From assembly GCF_014529535.1 (NCBI RefSeq), contig NW_023503375.1, positions 4,089,620 through 4,153,619 on the forward strand: a DNA stretch of 64,000 nt, in the 5' to 3' direction. Source of the DNA: Bradysia coprophila (Eukaryota; Arthropoda; Insecta; Diptera; Sciaridae). This document shows, piece by piece, positions 44,111-56,184 of this stretch. Position 1 is the stretch's first letter, and every line of letters starts with the position of its first letter. The notes below the pieces were generated by a model, which searched no databases, had not been told where the DNA came from, and worked only from the letters and a program-made list of their open reading frames with translations. The translations under genes and the position numbers were made by a program.

Positions 44111-46104
44111 TCTGCGTGAATCATGTAATCGTTCATAAATCTGCCTATTTTGAGTGAACCCAGCCGAATTTATCCAAAATAGACAGATTTTCATAAACAA
44201 TTAGTTGCTAGAATTGATTTGTTTAAAAAAAAGTGAAGGTTACAAGTTCCAACTCATGATATGTATAACAAATAGTTACAAATGAATTGATTGAGTGGCA
44301 ATACAAACAGACAATTTTATATACCTCGAGACATAATGCCAAAGTTCCACTACCAATTCCGAGAATCTACACATAAACGATGAGACTACGGTAACATTTT
44401 GAATATTATGCACTATAATGCTATAAAACGTGAGGGGGAAACAACTAGAGGAAATGGTGGGACATACGATCGAAGAAAAGGTTGGAGAATAGGAAATAAT
44501 TTTATTGGAATGGTCGGCAAAGCAAAGGTAGAATAGGAGGTACAATATAACTAGATAAGGGAAAATTACAGGGTATCTCAGGGGTAATTGTAATTGACAA
44601 CGACTGTTGCATAAATGAAAGGAAATGGAAGCAAATGGGATACGGTGTTGACTTATTGCTTGCCCCTCGCTAAAAGGTATTATGTGATAATGATACGGGT
44701 TAACACTCTCTGAATTCGAACAACTAACAAACCTGTTTAATAGTTGCATTGTAAGTGTTCAAAAACGATGACAAAACAAACATTGCACTAACTGTTTACA
44801 CACAAGTTTTTATCACTTTTATCGAAATTAATTCTAAAACTAATTCGCAAATTCAAACAAATGAAATTCTTATTTGACGATTGCAGAATCGGTAATGGTA
44901 ATTTAGCAGTGCGACTAATCACATTATATACTCTAACAAGATTGTTCAGAGACGAACGAAGCTTAATCACACCCAATCAATAACTAAGTGATGCCTGAGA
45001 AAGTTTCCTGTACGGTGGTTTTGTTAGAGGTGAGCGGGCCGAAATATTTCAAAATTTGAACGTTTTGAAGATCATCAGAAACTTACACGCTATTAATAGG
45101 CCTGTACGCACCTTACATAAAACTTACAGTTGCGGGAGTATTTTTTATCGATGTGCGGAGAGTCAGATGAATGTGAAAAGTTTCGAGACTCAGGTTTCTG
45201 AGACGTGCTCATGAACAAATTTACCTAACTAATATATCTGTTCAATCTGTACAAATCTCGTAACCAACGTTCTAGAACGGAGAGTTACACTCGAAGCCAT
45301 GTACTTTTCGACTCAATTTGAACAAACATCAAAGCCATCGGGAAAAGATCCGGGCGATCTGCTCACCTCTAGTTTCTCCCAAATTTTTTTCTTTCTATAG
45401 TTTAAATCACGTGCTTCTAAAATATTTAAATTATTATTCAAAAAGCAAAAAAACCAGTTGCGATCATAGCAGTTCCGTACAAAATCATATACCTGACCTG
45501 GTGCGTATATACATACACCCATTGCAAGTATCAAACATTTTTGTATATGTTTCGATACCAATTGAGAAACGTACGGCTACTACCGACCAAATCTGCATCA
45601 ATTTCAGTTATATACCTTTCAGAGAAATTAAACATTTTCAAAATCGATTAGCCCTTTACATACAAACAAACAAAATTCCGGATTATACAAAAGACATATT
45701 AAAACTAGTAGCCCTTAGTAACATCGTACGGGCTTTAAAATCTGTGCTAAAATAATCCACAAATAAAATAATGGTCATTTATTGAACAGTATTTTTGTTA
45801 CTTTTTCATTAAAATCATTAAAAATTCTCAAATGGTACTAAATGGTACTTTACGTCGCAGTTATGCAATCCTACAGTCAATTTATAATTACCTAAATAGC
45901 TGCTTGGTTATTTTACTAATTATTACTAATTGGATGCAAATTTGTTGTTGTAAGCGTTCACAAACAATTGATAAGGAGCTTTTATTGGTATGTTGTTTTC
46001 AATGAGAACATAAAAATGTTTATAAAAAAAACGAACAAACAAAATCGTGAAGAGCGTAACGTTGAAGAAACCGCTTAGTCATCTGATATCGACAACAAAA
46101 ATAA
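44111..46104. other. Mostly non-coding stretch
   Basis: No confident gene. 44560-44640 resembles the edge of the TTAA element at 29106 (GGGGTAATTGTAATTGAC). One ORF with a polyadenylation signal is listed separately. Confidence 0.4.
45318..45755 (+). CDS. Doubtful ORF, possible last exon
   Basis: 145 codons open on the plus strand, ending 10 bp before an AATAAA. A pyrimidine-rich CTATAG acceptor lies at 45394-45401, so only the distal part may be coding. The C-terminal 50 residues (from FREIKHFQNRLALYIQ) look more protein-like than the rest. No family recognised and an overlapping minus-strand frame exists. More likely noise than a gene. Confidence 0.2.
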   Translation: MNKHQSHREKIRAICSPLVSPKFFSFYSLNHVLLKYLNYYSKSKKTSCDHSSSVQNHIPDLVRIYIHPLQVSNIFVYVSIPIEKRTATTDQICINFSYIPFREIKHFQNRLALYIQTNKIPDYTKDILKLVALSNIVRALKSVLK

Positions 46105-46325
46105 ATCCCAACAAAAATCTCTTCGATAAAAGTGTGACGCAGTCTTTGAAGTACAATTTCTAAAATGAATGATATCGCTAGAGTTGATGCTTTCAGCTTC
46201 GTTACGCAAAAATTTAATTTTACACCTAATTAGTTCAAACAAGCTGGCTTAGTTTTATCTCATCATCTGCCAAATAATTTTTACCAAAAAAAATTTGACT
46301 GGAAACAACCAAAATTTTACCAAAA
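46105..46325. mobile_element. Half of a GTGACGC-family MITE
   Basis: Near-copy of 43880-44110 (CCCAACAAAAATCTCTTCG, GTGTGACGCAGTCTTTGAAG). Followed directly by the inverted 18-bp array. Confidence 0.65.
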
Positions 46326-46354
46326 CACTGCTTTTTATAACAGTTTACAGCTCT

Positions 46355-46485
46355 AATTCAAAAATTTGACGAAAATCGAAAATTTGACGAAATTCAAAAA
46401 TTTGACGAAATTCAAAAATTTGACGAAATTTGAAAATTTGACGAAATTTGAAAATTTGACGAAATTCGAAAATTTGACGAAGAAA
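46355..46485. repeat. 18-bp array, inverted copy
   Basis: About seven units of GAAATTCGAAAATTTGAC, the complement of the arrays at 43737 and 55885. Open in one frame because 18 is a multiple of three. Confidence 0.9.
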
Positions 46486-46489
46486 GTAA

Positions 46490-47233
46490 CTCTATCTGCA
46501 ATAGCTCTAAAACCCTATTTGACCCACCCACTTCCAATTTTTGACATTTTTCACATATGCTCATCTGTTCTACTCGTAAAACTCTGAGACTTTGCCGAAG
46601 AAAGTAACTCTCTATCTCTCATAACCCAGAAAAATATTAGTCCTTTCATCCTACGCTCGAGTAGCTCAAAATTTGGTCAATCTGCTACTCTAGCTCAACC
46701 AGATCTGCACCAATTTTTCTAATTATTTTTTGTTCGATTCGTGTGGCGAATACCTTTCATTTGATGGGTCTTGCGCCTCATTAGGTTTCAATTCAGCTGA
46801 GCTACAGCCGAAAACGCGTTCCCAACCATCGAAAACCACACTCAGAAACCACTTCGAGGCCAATAAAACAAAATTCTGATTTTTCCTGGGGTAGTGGCGT
46901 ATCACATTTTCATTTTTTGCCCACCCTGAGGCTCCTGCAAAATTTCATGGAGATCGGCTGGACCGAAAGATTTTGATAGTTTGGAAAAAGTCAATTTGGT
47001 GCATTTTCTAAGAAAAATGACCAACTTCAAAACGATGTATCTCCGGCAATTTTAAACCTACATAGTCGAGTGATAGCTCGTATTTGATAGAATACGATGA
47101 ATAGGTTTTGTGGTGATAAAGTCCAAAGGGCAGAAACTGAAATGTTCGGCTATATATAGTTGCCGCTTCTCTTCGTTCTTTTTTTGGAAGTTAGACTGCG
47201 TCAAGTCCTCTACTATCGCTCCGGACATGATGA
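46490..47233 (-). repeat. Composite dispersed repeat, copy 2 (inverted)
   Basis: Reverse complement of most of 55025-55880, ending at CGCTCCGGACATGAT (47219-47233), the same boundary at which copy 1 begins. Contains the segment TTGGGAACGCGTTTTCGG-type shared with copy 3. Confidence 0.85.
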
Positions 47234-48589
47234 AAAACTCTGACTAGATTAGTTATTCAAAAAAACAAAATGTGCATTAAACCAAACGCACTGTACTCTG
47301 TACTGTTGGCGTAGGGCGTTGATCAAACAATTTGCGATACCTAAAAAAAAAGATTATTTTTATTGCAAATGATACCAGATGATCCGATTTCAAGGTTTCA
47401 AACGTTTGTGAAAAAGACATTATTTATGTTATGCCTTTATGTTACAAAAATGAGAAAGAAATCTTAATAAGACTATCAGCATCAAACAACCCGTGCCAGC
47501 ATTTATTTTGGCCACGATATTACAAAGTAAATGCCCGATTAACCTGTTGCAGACGGCAAGTATATGAGCAGTATCTGGTCTATTACTTCCATCTATCAAA
47601 GGATTTTTAATCGGTTGACTTCAAATCTTGTATTTAAATTTTTTAACATGTATTTTGCCATATAAAGGATCATAATACCCAGAGCTTGTCATTATTTTTC
47701 TCATCATTATCGATAACAGATGAATAGCCGTATGTGACAGGTAAAGAAATACCAATAAATTTTAATAAATATCAGCAGTGAGCTGAAAGAACTCCGAATT
47801 ATTATGAAGAGTGTGTGAATTGAGTTCAAATTATTCAAATTTAATTAGAAGAAGAATAAGTTATTAAATACCATAGATGTGCTGCCAACTTGAAGTAGGC
47901 ACGCAGCATATCAGCTGATGTTAAAAAAAATGATTTTGCTAACAAAAAGTTGATTTTAACATTCTTATGTTAAGTAGTTGTGATTACGAATTGTGTTACA
48001 CACACGGAATTTTGAAAACCGACACATTTTCTGTTTCTGTGTTTTACTTGAATTTCTGATTTCTCCATATAAAAATACATGCAAAATTCACAAAAAACCA
48101 GTAAATCACGAAACAGAAAATGGGTTGGGTTTCAAAATTTCGTGATCAATGGTCAAATAATCGTAAAATGATGTTGGCAAATGATCCCCTGCTAACCAAA
48201 TCCTTTTACGGTCCAGTTACAAAAACTGTATGTTTCTTTGAAATTAGGTTTTTTTTATGAAATTAACATGGAGAGTTGACCAAATTGACAAAACTCAACT
48301 TTGAACTCAAATTTTTCGGTGATTTCGGCTCGGCAAGATTTTCAATAGGACAACTCTACATTAACATTGAATCAGTAATTTTTCTTGCTTTTTATTTAAT
48401 TTGGTTACTTTTTATGCTTTAAAATGCAAAATTAAACTTGAAATAACAAATTAAACTCAATTCCAGAATAGCCCAGGCTAAATGACATGAACTTTTGGTC
48501 ACCAAAAAATGGGCAAATTTCATGTCAAAATGAAGCTTTTCCATAGGTACATGTTGTTGGCACCCCCACCATTCAGTGCTGTTTTAGGA
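47234..48589. other. Intergenic region
   Basis: No gene supported; AT-rich, with one decayed MITE. Confidence 0.45.
47999..48150. mobile_element. Decayed sister of the 39836 MITE
   Basis: Shares CACGGAATTTTGAAAACCGA, the internal ATATAAAAATACATGCAAAA and the mirrored end, with more mismatches between arms. Confidence 0.75.
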
Positions 48590-49345
48590 TAAGCCCATTA
48601 TTTAGTGTTGTCGAATGAGCCCTCACTCGAGTTTGGTGCTGTTCAGTGACCAGAGAAAAATGTGTTTGAAAGTATGACATATGTCATTTTCGACATTTGA
48701 CTCCGGATGGGTACGAAACATATTGGAATGTATACTTATAATTTAGTGCTCATTTAGTGCTGGCGAATGAAACCGGTCCCGAGTTTGGTGCTGCCTGTTG
48801 AGAGAAGTTATCCAACTTTTTGTTACAAAAGGCATGTCGTTTTTGGGGTTTCGGCTCGTAATTAAAGTTTTTTTAATTTTATATTTGGGACTATTTAATG
48901 TACTAATTTAGTGATGGCGAATGAACCCTCACTCGAGTTTGGTGCTGCCAGCTGACCGGAGATATTACCATTTTACCTTAATCTTGGAAAATTAATTATC
49001 TCACGTAATTTGACAGCACTAAATGAGTACATTATCGAGAACTAAATATAAAACTAAAAAATTTTTAATTTCGAGCCAAAACCCCTAGAATGACATGCTT
49101 TTCTAACAAAAACTTTGATAACTCCTCTCAACAGGCAGTACCAAAATCGAGACCAGTTTTATTTGCCAGCACTAAACGAGCACTAAATTATAAACCTAAG
49201 CCCTAACATGTTTCGAGGCTATTACATCTTAGTATTATCAAATGACATATTTTATGACCTTGAAATATTTTTTTTCTATTACTAGAGCCCAGTTGTAAGT
49301 CTTAAGAATGGTACGATTCGTCAGCACTAAACGGACACTAAATTT
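48590..49345. mobile_element. Foldback element, about 750 bp
   Basis: Arms 48725-48905 and 49010-49212 are inverted copies (TTTAGTGCTGGCGAATGAAA against its complement, and CTGCCTGTTGAGAGAAGTTA against its complement). TTTAGTGCTG and GAGTTTGGTGCTG also repeat in direct orientation within each arm. No ORF; ends not sharply defined. Confidence 0.75.
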
Positions 49346-49365
49346 ATCATTCATTTCAACCGAGT

Positions 49366-49529
49366 CAGTGCCGCCTTTTCCATATGGGTAAAATGGGCAA
49401 ATGCCCGGGGCGCCCGAAGTAGAACAGAAGAAAATAACGCCCAAAATCCTTTACAAAAATTTAACTTCAACAAATTGGCGCCAATTTTTCGAATTGCCCG
49501 ATGGCGCCCAAAAGCTAAAGGCGGCACTG
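49366..49529. mobile_element. hAT-type MITE with 8-bp target duplication
   Basis: 164 bp, termini CAGTGCCGCCTTTT and complement of CAGTGCCGCCTTTA, flanked by AACCGAGT (49358-49365) and AATCGAGT (49530-49537), seven of eight matching. Same superfamily features as 24510-24651 but different interior. Confidence 0.9.
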
Positions 49530-49537
49530 AATCGAGT

Positions 49538-50438
49538 CAAAAAAAAAATAAAAATTTTGAGGTATGCTACTGCATACTGAATAGTCATTGAATTGCACTA
49601 ATATTAGGTCGAAATTTCTCTATACGGTAATAGAGGCCAAATATCAGTAATATTTTGCTTTTTTATGTAGTTTAATAATTCTATTTTTTAATTGCAATCA
49701 AACAAATCATCTCCATTGTTTTCTGAAGTCATGCTTAAAATTTCATCGTAGATGGACTTACCTCACTTAGGCACTCAATAGAACGGCACTGTTGACCAGA
49801 TATATAGCAAGTGGGGTGTTGTTGGAAAGCTGAGACTAACAGCAAAACAAATCTAAGCAGTTTGGCTGCGAAAAACTATAATGAGTGTGACTTAGGTGTT
49901 GCTGAGTTTCACAAATATGGCCAAAAAAGAGAGAAAAATTTTGAACCACTATAAAGTTGCTATGTAGAAAATTTGGAAAAGTAATTTTTTGGATATTGGT
50001 AGAGCTAATGTCCCTCTACTTGTACAACTAATTACCACCTCTGTGAATCAAGTATCCACGCCGGTAGAACCTTTCAAAGATCGTCATTTTTCAACTTCAA
50101 TGTGTCGCCACCTGTCCACCTTGCATCCATACGACAAATTTTTTGTATTATGACCATTAGAATTCCATTCCCTATCGATTGCAATTCCAATCAGTTCTAT
50201 CGCACCCACAGAGCACTCTAGGGAGCCTTGGTACGGGTGCTCCGGACTGCACGGATGAAAATCAAAAATTTTTGTGGAACGTTGTTCAGGGTCACAAGCA
50301 GACTAAGAATATCCAAAAATATCAAATTTAATTAAACTCCATTCAACCACACCGTGAAAAGCCTTCAACGTTTTGTTATCTGCTCGATGTTTGGTAATCT
50401 CTTTCGATAAAAGCCGGTTGAAGATATATTAATTTGAA
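49538..50438. other. Intergenic region upstream of the SDR gene
   Basis: No gene supported; should include the SDR promoter. No TATA/initiator pair stood out. Confidence 0.4.
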
Positions 50439-51615
50439 ATGTCGTCTTGTTGTTTCGAATTTTTTAAAACATTTTCGGTATTTATTGTTGTCATTCAATT
50501 GGTCTTCGGAGTATTTCCATGGTTGTACAAAAATGTGGTAGGACCTAAGTTCCTCGAAGCCAGTAACCTTCGTCAGTACGGAAATTGGGCATGTAAGTTA
50601 CTAAATGCTGATGATGCAATAAACAAAGATATGAAATTTGTATACTCAAACTGATAAGCAATTGCGCAACATTTACATTTATAGTGGTGACTGGAGCGAC
50701 TGATGGAATTGGCAAGCAATTTGCGAGATCAGTACGAAGTTGTTGCTTTTTAGAAATGAATTCATTTTACGATTTCTTTGTTTTTTCAGCTAGCTCAGCG
50801 AGGATTCAATATTGTTCTTGTGTCACGTACACTAAGTAAATTGGAAAGTGTAGCTAAAGAACTTTCGGAAAATTTCAATGTTCAAACTCACACCATTGCT
50901 GTGGACTTCCTATCTGGTCCTGAGATTTATGATCAAATCAAACAACAAATTTTAGGGAAAGAAATCGGTGTGTTGATTAACAATGTTGGTATGTCCCATG
51001 CAGCACCTGATTACTTCCTCAATATTCCCGATCGTGAGAAAGTAATTCAGGATATCATCAAGTGTAACGTCACTTCCGTTCCGATGATGTGCAGTGTAAT
51101 ATTGCCTCAAATGGTCCAACGTAAAAATGGTCTTATTGTGAACATTGCATCAGTGGTAGCTGTGATTCCTGGTCCCTGTTGCGCACTTTACGCAGCGTCA
51201 AAAGCTTTCATCACAAAATTTTCGAATGATTTGGGAGCTGAATATGGATATCAGGGAATCAATGTACAAGTTTTGGTTACTGGAGGTGTTGGTAAGTATC
51301 TGTCGACAATTCATAATATTTGTCACAATGTCAACGCAACAGTTTGTTTCAGAAACCAAAATGAATAAAACCAGAGAAACCACAGGAGATGACAGGTACA
51401 CAACACCAACAGCCAGCGTATATGTGGAGTCAGCGCTTCGTTATGTAGGCTATGCTCGCCAAACAACAGGCTATCTTCCCCATTCACTAATGGAAATATC
51501 TGCGCAATTGATGACCTTCATTGCACCGTCATTCACAGTGGGTTTGTTCAAGAAGCTAATGCTTTCGTTACGTGACAAGGAAATACAGAATGGGTCATAT
51601 ACATCAGCAAAGTAA
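50439..51615 (+). CDS. Very-long-chain 3-oxoacyl-CoA reductase-like SDR (HSD17B12/let-767 type)
   Basis: Four exons: 50439-50592, 50685-50731, 50790-51291 and 51353-51615, giving 321 residues. An N-terminal hydrophobic segment (about residues 10-28) should anchor it in the ER membrane. NADPH-binding TGATDGIG is at 54-61, NNVG at 131-134, and the catalytic Ser188, Tyr201 and Lys205 (YAASK) are in place. Length and the LVTGATDGIGKQFA start of the Rossmann fold fit the family that reduces 3-ketoacyl-CoA during fatty-acid elongation, with some members acting on steroids or ecdysteroid precursors. The C-terminus (NGSYTSAK) lacks an evident KKXX ER-retrieval signal. Introns are 92, 58 and 61 bp with good GT-AG ends. 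Confidence 0.9.
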
Positions 51616-53147
51616 AGCTCGTTGCATGGACAAATTTGTCAAGACTATAGGGTTAAGAGACGATGAGTGATAAATAGAAATCAAAATAAGTTTTTCCTTT
51701 TTTGTGGGTTTTGTGGGTTTGCCGACGTTCAGCTTTATAGAAGAAGAAAAGTGTGGCATTTACAACTCGAGACGTAGGCGAGGGATGCAACAACACTAGT
51801 CAAAATTAATGAAGGTATAGGTATGGTCTAATGGCAAAATTTGAATGGAGCGGAGGAAATAGCGATTTCGCATATTTTGCATTGGTTTTGGTGAAAGGTG
51901 AGTTTGTTTCTAAAAAATCGCTACTTTAAAGTATTACTTTAATCTAAGTATGCGAATATTTCCATACCTTTTTTTCGTGACATTAGCAAAATTACCGTTA
52001 AGGCAGCTAATGGTATTATTGGTAGCAAAATACTACTCTATTTGACGTGTTAAACCTCTATTACCCTGCTAGATGCTTTGGCTAATGTCAACATGTAAGG
52101 ACAGATATAATTTTGTTGCTCAAAAAGTCTACTGCTAGGGATCAAAGGTGCCTAAAGTTGACCGAAGTTGACTAAAATTACCCAAAATTAACTTTTGTTT
52201 AAATTTGGTAGTTCTGGACTACTTTCGAAAAATGTTTTATATGCGTTCGACAGGGTTCATCGAACCTTGCCACTACAGCTTCTTACTCACTTCCCAGATC
52301 GCATCGTCTTGCTGTTATCATCCTTTGAAAATTGTGATTTTTTGACTTTCCAAGGCCACTGCTCTGCAACCAGGTGGAGTAGAGTAACTATTTTTATACG
52401 AACGATCTTGCAATTAGTCCCTCTACTAATCACAATATAAATTGGGACGCTAGGCGACTCGACGAACCATGGGTGATCATGAGGAGTCATTGCATCCCGA
52501 CCTCAAAAATCTCCCAGCTGTTCGAGCTAATTTATAAATAAATGAAATACTTACTCACCCCTAGTCAATATTACAATAGTATTTTGCATAACAAGGGGCG
52601 AAAGTAAAAAAATTCAAACGTGTGAAGTTTGCAGCCCGCGCCGCTGGCAAGATACACAATGGTTATTTGTGTACCTGTTTTGGACGATTGATTTTAGGCA
52701 AATCAACCGTCCCAAACAGGTGCACATGTAAGTTTTCATGCAGAGGGCCTGAAACCCGAGAAAATTCGAAAAATTGCCCTCTTTTCGGCCCCGAAGCATG
52801 AAAATAACTATTAACTCTAAATCATTACATGGTTGGATGTGTAAACGCGTCCAGATTTCAATTGTTTTCAATTGAAGAAAACTCAAATCTCATTTCTGTT
52901 CAGTTTTTGTTTGATTGTTTTTTAGCAGTATACAATGTTACGACGAGATCCGAAACAAATATGAAAATCCCACGCGTGTGAATAACTTGTTCGAAAGATT
53001 TCTTTCATTGTCGAGTGTTGTGTAGTAGCACAATCAAATCGAATTAAGTAGGCAACTAAAAGTGTTGCAAGCATTAAAGCTTCATAACAAAGCAGGAATA
53101 AGAAAATAATTTCCGATTTGCGACCGTTATCGCAATAATTTTTTGAA
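51616..53147. other. Intergenic region
   Basis: No gene supported. A hairpin of about 25-bp arms lies at 52668-52729 (GTACCTGTTTTGGACGATTGA against its complement). Confidence 0.45.
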
Positions 53148-54537
53148 ATGATGCAAAATCCTCAGGACAGCAATTTGGAAACAAGTTTTGAAGCACAGCA
53201 ACCAATTGCATCCAATGTGCTGAATGGTTACGACGAATTTATGAGTTGGCGAAAATCATGGAACATAAATTCGCTCACCGAAGAAGTGTTCATCGAATTT
53301 TTCCGCGAAGCGGCTCAAACTCTACCACCGGAATTGCTGCGGACGCTATTTTTCACATTGAAAAATCGAATGCGATCTGTACACAATGTGAACTTGATGG
53401 AATTCGCTTCGTTGAATGCTTTCGTTCAACAGAAAGGATCTATCGGCACGAAGAACACACATGGGAAGGCAAAAAAAACTGGGACTAGAGTAACAATTAA
53501 TTTCTCTAATGATGAGATCAACAAATTTTTGACCGAAGCTCCAGATTCTAAGTATTTGGCAGTTAAGGTGTGACTCAATTCCATCGTATATCAGTCGATT
53601 GTAATGATTAAAAATTATTTTAATTGCAGACTGCGACTGTGATCGGAACGCATACTGTCTGCGCCTTCACTGATATTAGACTTATCAGAATGAACATGGT
53701 AAATGATTTTGGTTCCGGGATTGTTGTACGAATTCCACAACGAAGAGCCGATAGAACAAGGGATAATGTCACAATTAGTGGAGAGTACGCTGCCATTGTA
53801 CGAAAATATCTTCGATTGAGATTGAGAGCACCGATCGAAATCAAGACTACAAAATTTTTTATTCATTACCGACAAGGAAAGTGCTGGCCTGGAGCAATTG
53901 GAAGAAAACCCATTGGCAAAATGGCTGAAGAAATAGCTCGGTATCTGAAATTGGAAAATCCGGAGAACTATACCACAGAAAGTTTTCGAATGATTTCGCC
54001 GAAAATGGTTAACAACGGATTGCATACCGACGCGACTGAACGTAGTTCTTCCACCATTCCATCATGCACTATCACCGGATCTGAAGCAACTTCCTTCAAC
54101 GTTGGCATGAGCAACGCAACGAATTCTGTAGACTATATTAGGTAAGCGGCAAGCGATTGAAATGTTAAATCGTGTGAGTAAATTCTGACCGAACGTACAT
54201 TTTTAGTCTATCATCCTCGGACGCTGAGGACTATGGTCTACAATATGGGCTCAGTGGCACAAACGATGCGATTGATGTGGACCCCGATGATAAAGATAGT
54301 CGAGCCCCATCACCTAGGTCGAACGAAAAGATGTCTGATGCTGATGTCAGTGCTGACATATTCAACAAAAGCCTTACCGTAACACATCGAACGGTGCAAT
54401 CAAAGATTGACGAGCAGGCGAAACAAATTGTTCGATTGAAACAGGTGGTCGAGGATCAAAGCTTGGAAATTAAAATTTTGAAAGATTTATTGGCGGATTC
54501 AATGAAACGAAGTATACGGGATGAAATGTCAAGGTAA
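53148..54537 (+). CDS. Degenerate tyrosine-recombinase-derived protein (420 aa)
   Basis: Three exons: 53148-53567, 53630-54141 and 54207-54537. Residues 28-95 (YDEFMSWRKSWNINSLTEEV ... FASLNAFV) look like the SAM-like core-binding domain of Crypton-type recombinases. Residues 118-140 (FSNDEINKFLTEAPDSKYLAVK) match the linker before the catalytic domain, which spans about 141-270. The usual first catalytic Arg (CR-x-E-E-L) is CAFTDI here, and the usual GHSFRR is TTESFRMIS (R260 kept, His absent). No active-site Tyr is recognised. The C-terminal exon adds an acidic segment and a heptad coiled coil (IDEQAKQIVRLKQVVEDQSL). The gene has introns and no terminal repeats, so it is likely a domesticated host gene with DNA-binding but not recombining ability. 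A donor near the stop (54533) would allow a slightly different C-terminus. Confidence 0.7.
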
Positions 54538-54790
54538 TTGTCGTGAAAAGTTTTGATTAAAATACAGAAATTTCTATTCGGACCAACAATGTTTCAGCCA
54601 TAGGTGTCCCCAATTATAATTATAGTGGAGGTGTGATGCAAGTCCCTTTATCCACTTACAAAAGAACTGATATCGGTGGGAGTGATGCTTACAGCTTCGA
54701 CTCGCAAAAAGAAAAGTAAAAATTTTACCTAAGAGGGATTCTTTTGAAAAACAGCCTTCCGAAATCGGGCGTGTTTTCTAGTGGAACTTT
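54538..54790. mobile_element. GTGACGC-family MITE fragment
   Basis: From about 54640: GGTGTGATGCAAGTCC, AAAGAACTGATATCGGTGGG and GCTTACAGCTTCGACTCGC are decayed versions of the 4372 element's arm. The portion before it is the 3' flank of the recombinase-like gene. Confidence 0.6.
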
Positions 54791-54818
54791 TTGTAGGTAC
54801 CTAGAAAGGACTTCAACC

Positions 54819-55060
54819 CTAGAAGCCAAAACCACTCTCAAAAAACTTTGAAGAATCAGTAATGTAAGAAGCAGCCATAGTATCCCTCACAGTCACATCC
54901 CACAAGAGTGATTTACCATGACTCCACGGTATCAACATCATGCCGTCTGGTCTTTTACCATCATCTCTTGAAACACCTGGGGGCTGTATAATATTTGGGA
55001 CACCTGCACTAGAGAAAGCATCGATCATGTCCGGAGCGATAGCGGAGGACTTGACGCAGT
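54819..55060 (-). pseudogene. Fragment of a retroelement ORF C-terminus
   Basis: The minus strand encodes a run including DGKRPDGMMLIPWSHGKSLL and WDVTVRDTMAASYI. I recall this KRPDG-(M/V)-x-x-(V/I)-P-W ... WD-x-T signature from the C-terminal part of reverse-transcriptase ORFs scattered in invertebrate genomes. No start, no flanking RT. The fragment joins the composite repeat at 55025, so it is part of a mobile or captured segment. Confidence 0.55.
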
Positions 55061-55880
55061 CTAACTTCCAAAAAAAGAACGAAGAAATTTTTTTTGAGAC
55101 GCGGCAACTACATATAGGCGAGAATTTAAGATTCTTTCCTTTGGCCTGTATCACCACAAATCCTATTTTATCTTATTCGCGCTTCAAATACGAGCAAAAC
55201 GAGCTATCACTCGACTATGTAACTTTAAAATTGCCGGAGATACATCGTTTTGAAGTTGGTCATTTTGATAGAAAATGCACCAAATTAACGTTTTCCAAAC
55301 AATCAAAATCTTTCAACTTACTCTGTATGTTTCTATCTATCTGTCTATCTATCTGTCTATCTGTCTATCTATCGACGGTCGATCTCGGAAACTAGTCAGC
55401 CAATCTCCATGAAATTTTGCAGGAACCTCAGGGTGGGCATAAAAATGAAAATTTGATACACCATTACCCCAGGAAAAACCAGAATTTTGTTTTATTGACC
55501 TCGAAGTGGTTTCTGAGTGTGGTTTTCGAGGGTCGGGAACGCGTTTTCGGGTGTAGCTTAGCTGTATTGAAACCTACAGAGGCGTGCGACCCATCAAATG
55601 AAAGGTATTCGTAACACGATTCGAACAAAAAAATAATTAAAAAAATCGGGGCAGATTCGTTTGAGCTAGAGTGATTAGAGTGACCAAATTTTGAGCTACT
55701 CGAGCGTAGGATGAAAGGACTAATATTTTTTTTGGTTATGAGAGATAGAGAATTACTTTCTTCGGCAAAGTCTCAGAGTTTTACGAGTAGAACAGAGGGG
55801 CATATGTGAAAAATGTCGAAAGTTGGAAATGGGTGGGTCAATTGGGGTTTTGGAGATATTTCTTGAATGGTGGCAGATAG
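55025..55880 (+). repeat. Composite dispersed repeat, copy 3 (most complete)
   Basis: Uninterrupted reference copy, beginning ATGTCCGGAGCGATAGCGGA. Matches copies 1 and 2 through GGTATTCG (55605) and leads directly into an 18-bp array. Confidence 0.85.
55332..55373. repeat. (CTAT/CTGT)n microsatellite
   Basis: Interspersed CTAT and CTGT units, orthologous in position to 40211-40244. Confidence 0.92.
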
Positions 55881-55884
55881 AGAA

Positions 55885-56115
55885 TTACTTTCGTCAAATT
55901 TTCAAATTTTCGAATTTTGTCAAATTTTCAAATTTCGTCAAATTTTCAAATTTCGTCAAATTTTCGAATTTCGTCAAATTTTTGAATTTCGTTAAATTTT
56001 CGAATTTCGTCAAATTTTCGAATTTCGTCAAATTTCGTCAAATTTTCCAATTTCATCAAATTTTCAAATTTCGTCAAATTTTCAAATTTCGTCAAATTTT
56101 CGATTTTCGTAAAAT
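55885..56115. repeat. 18-bp array (GTCAAATTTTCGAATTTC), copy C
   Basis: About 12-13 units, the longest of the three arrays, with one shortened unit near 56030. Confidence 0.92.
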
Positions 56116-56184
56116 TTTTGAATTAAAACTGTAAACTGTTATAAAAAGCAGTGTTGACTACACTTCTAAAACGACTGATATCCC

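Noticed and set aside
44276..44749. 157-codon minus-strand ORF as a gene
   Set aside because: No domain, no splice or polyadenylation support, and part of it overlaps sequence resembling the edge of the TTAA element at 29106.
46366..46587. Repetitive ORF (LTKFKN repeats) as a protein gene
   Set aside because: It is the 18-bp minisatellite read in frame.
54538..54640. Extra fourth exon of the recombinase-like gene
   Set aside because: A donor (AAG|GTAATT) and acceptor (TTTCAG at about 54597) exist, but the added exon would hold only a few codons before a stop, so I kept the simple three-exon model.
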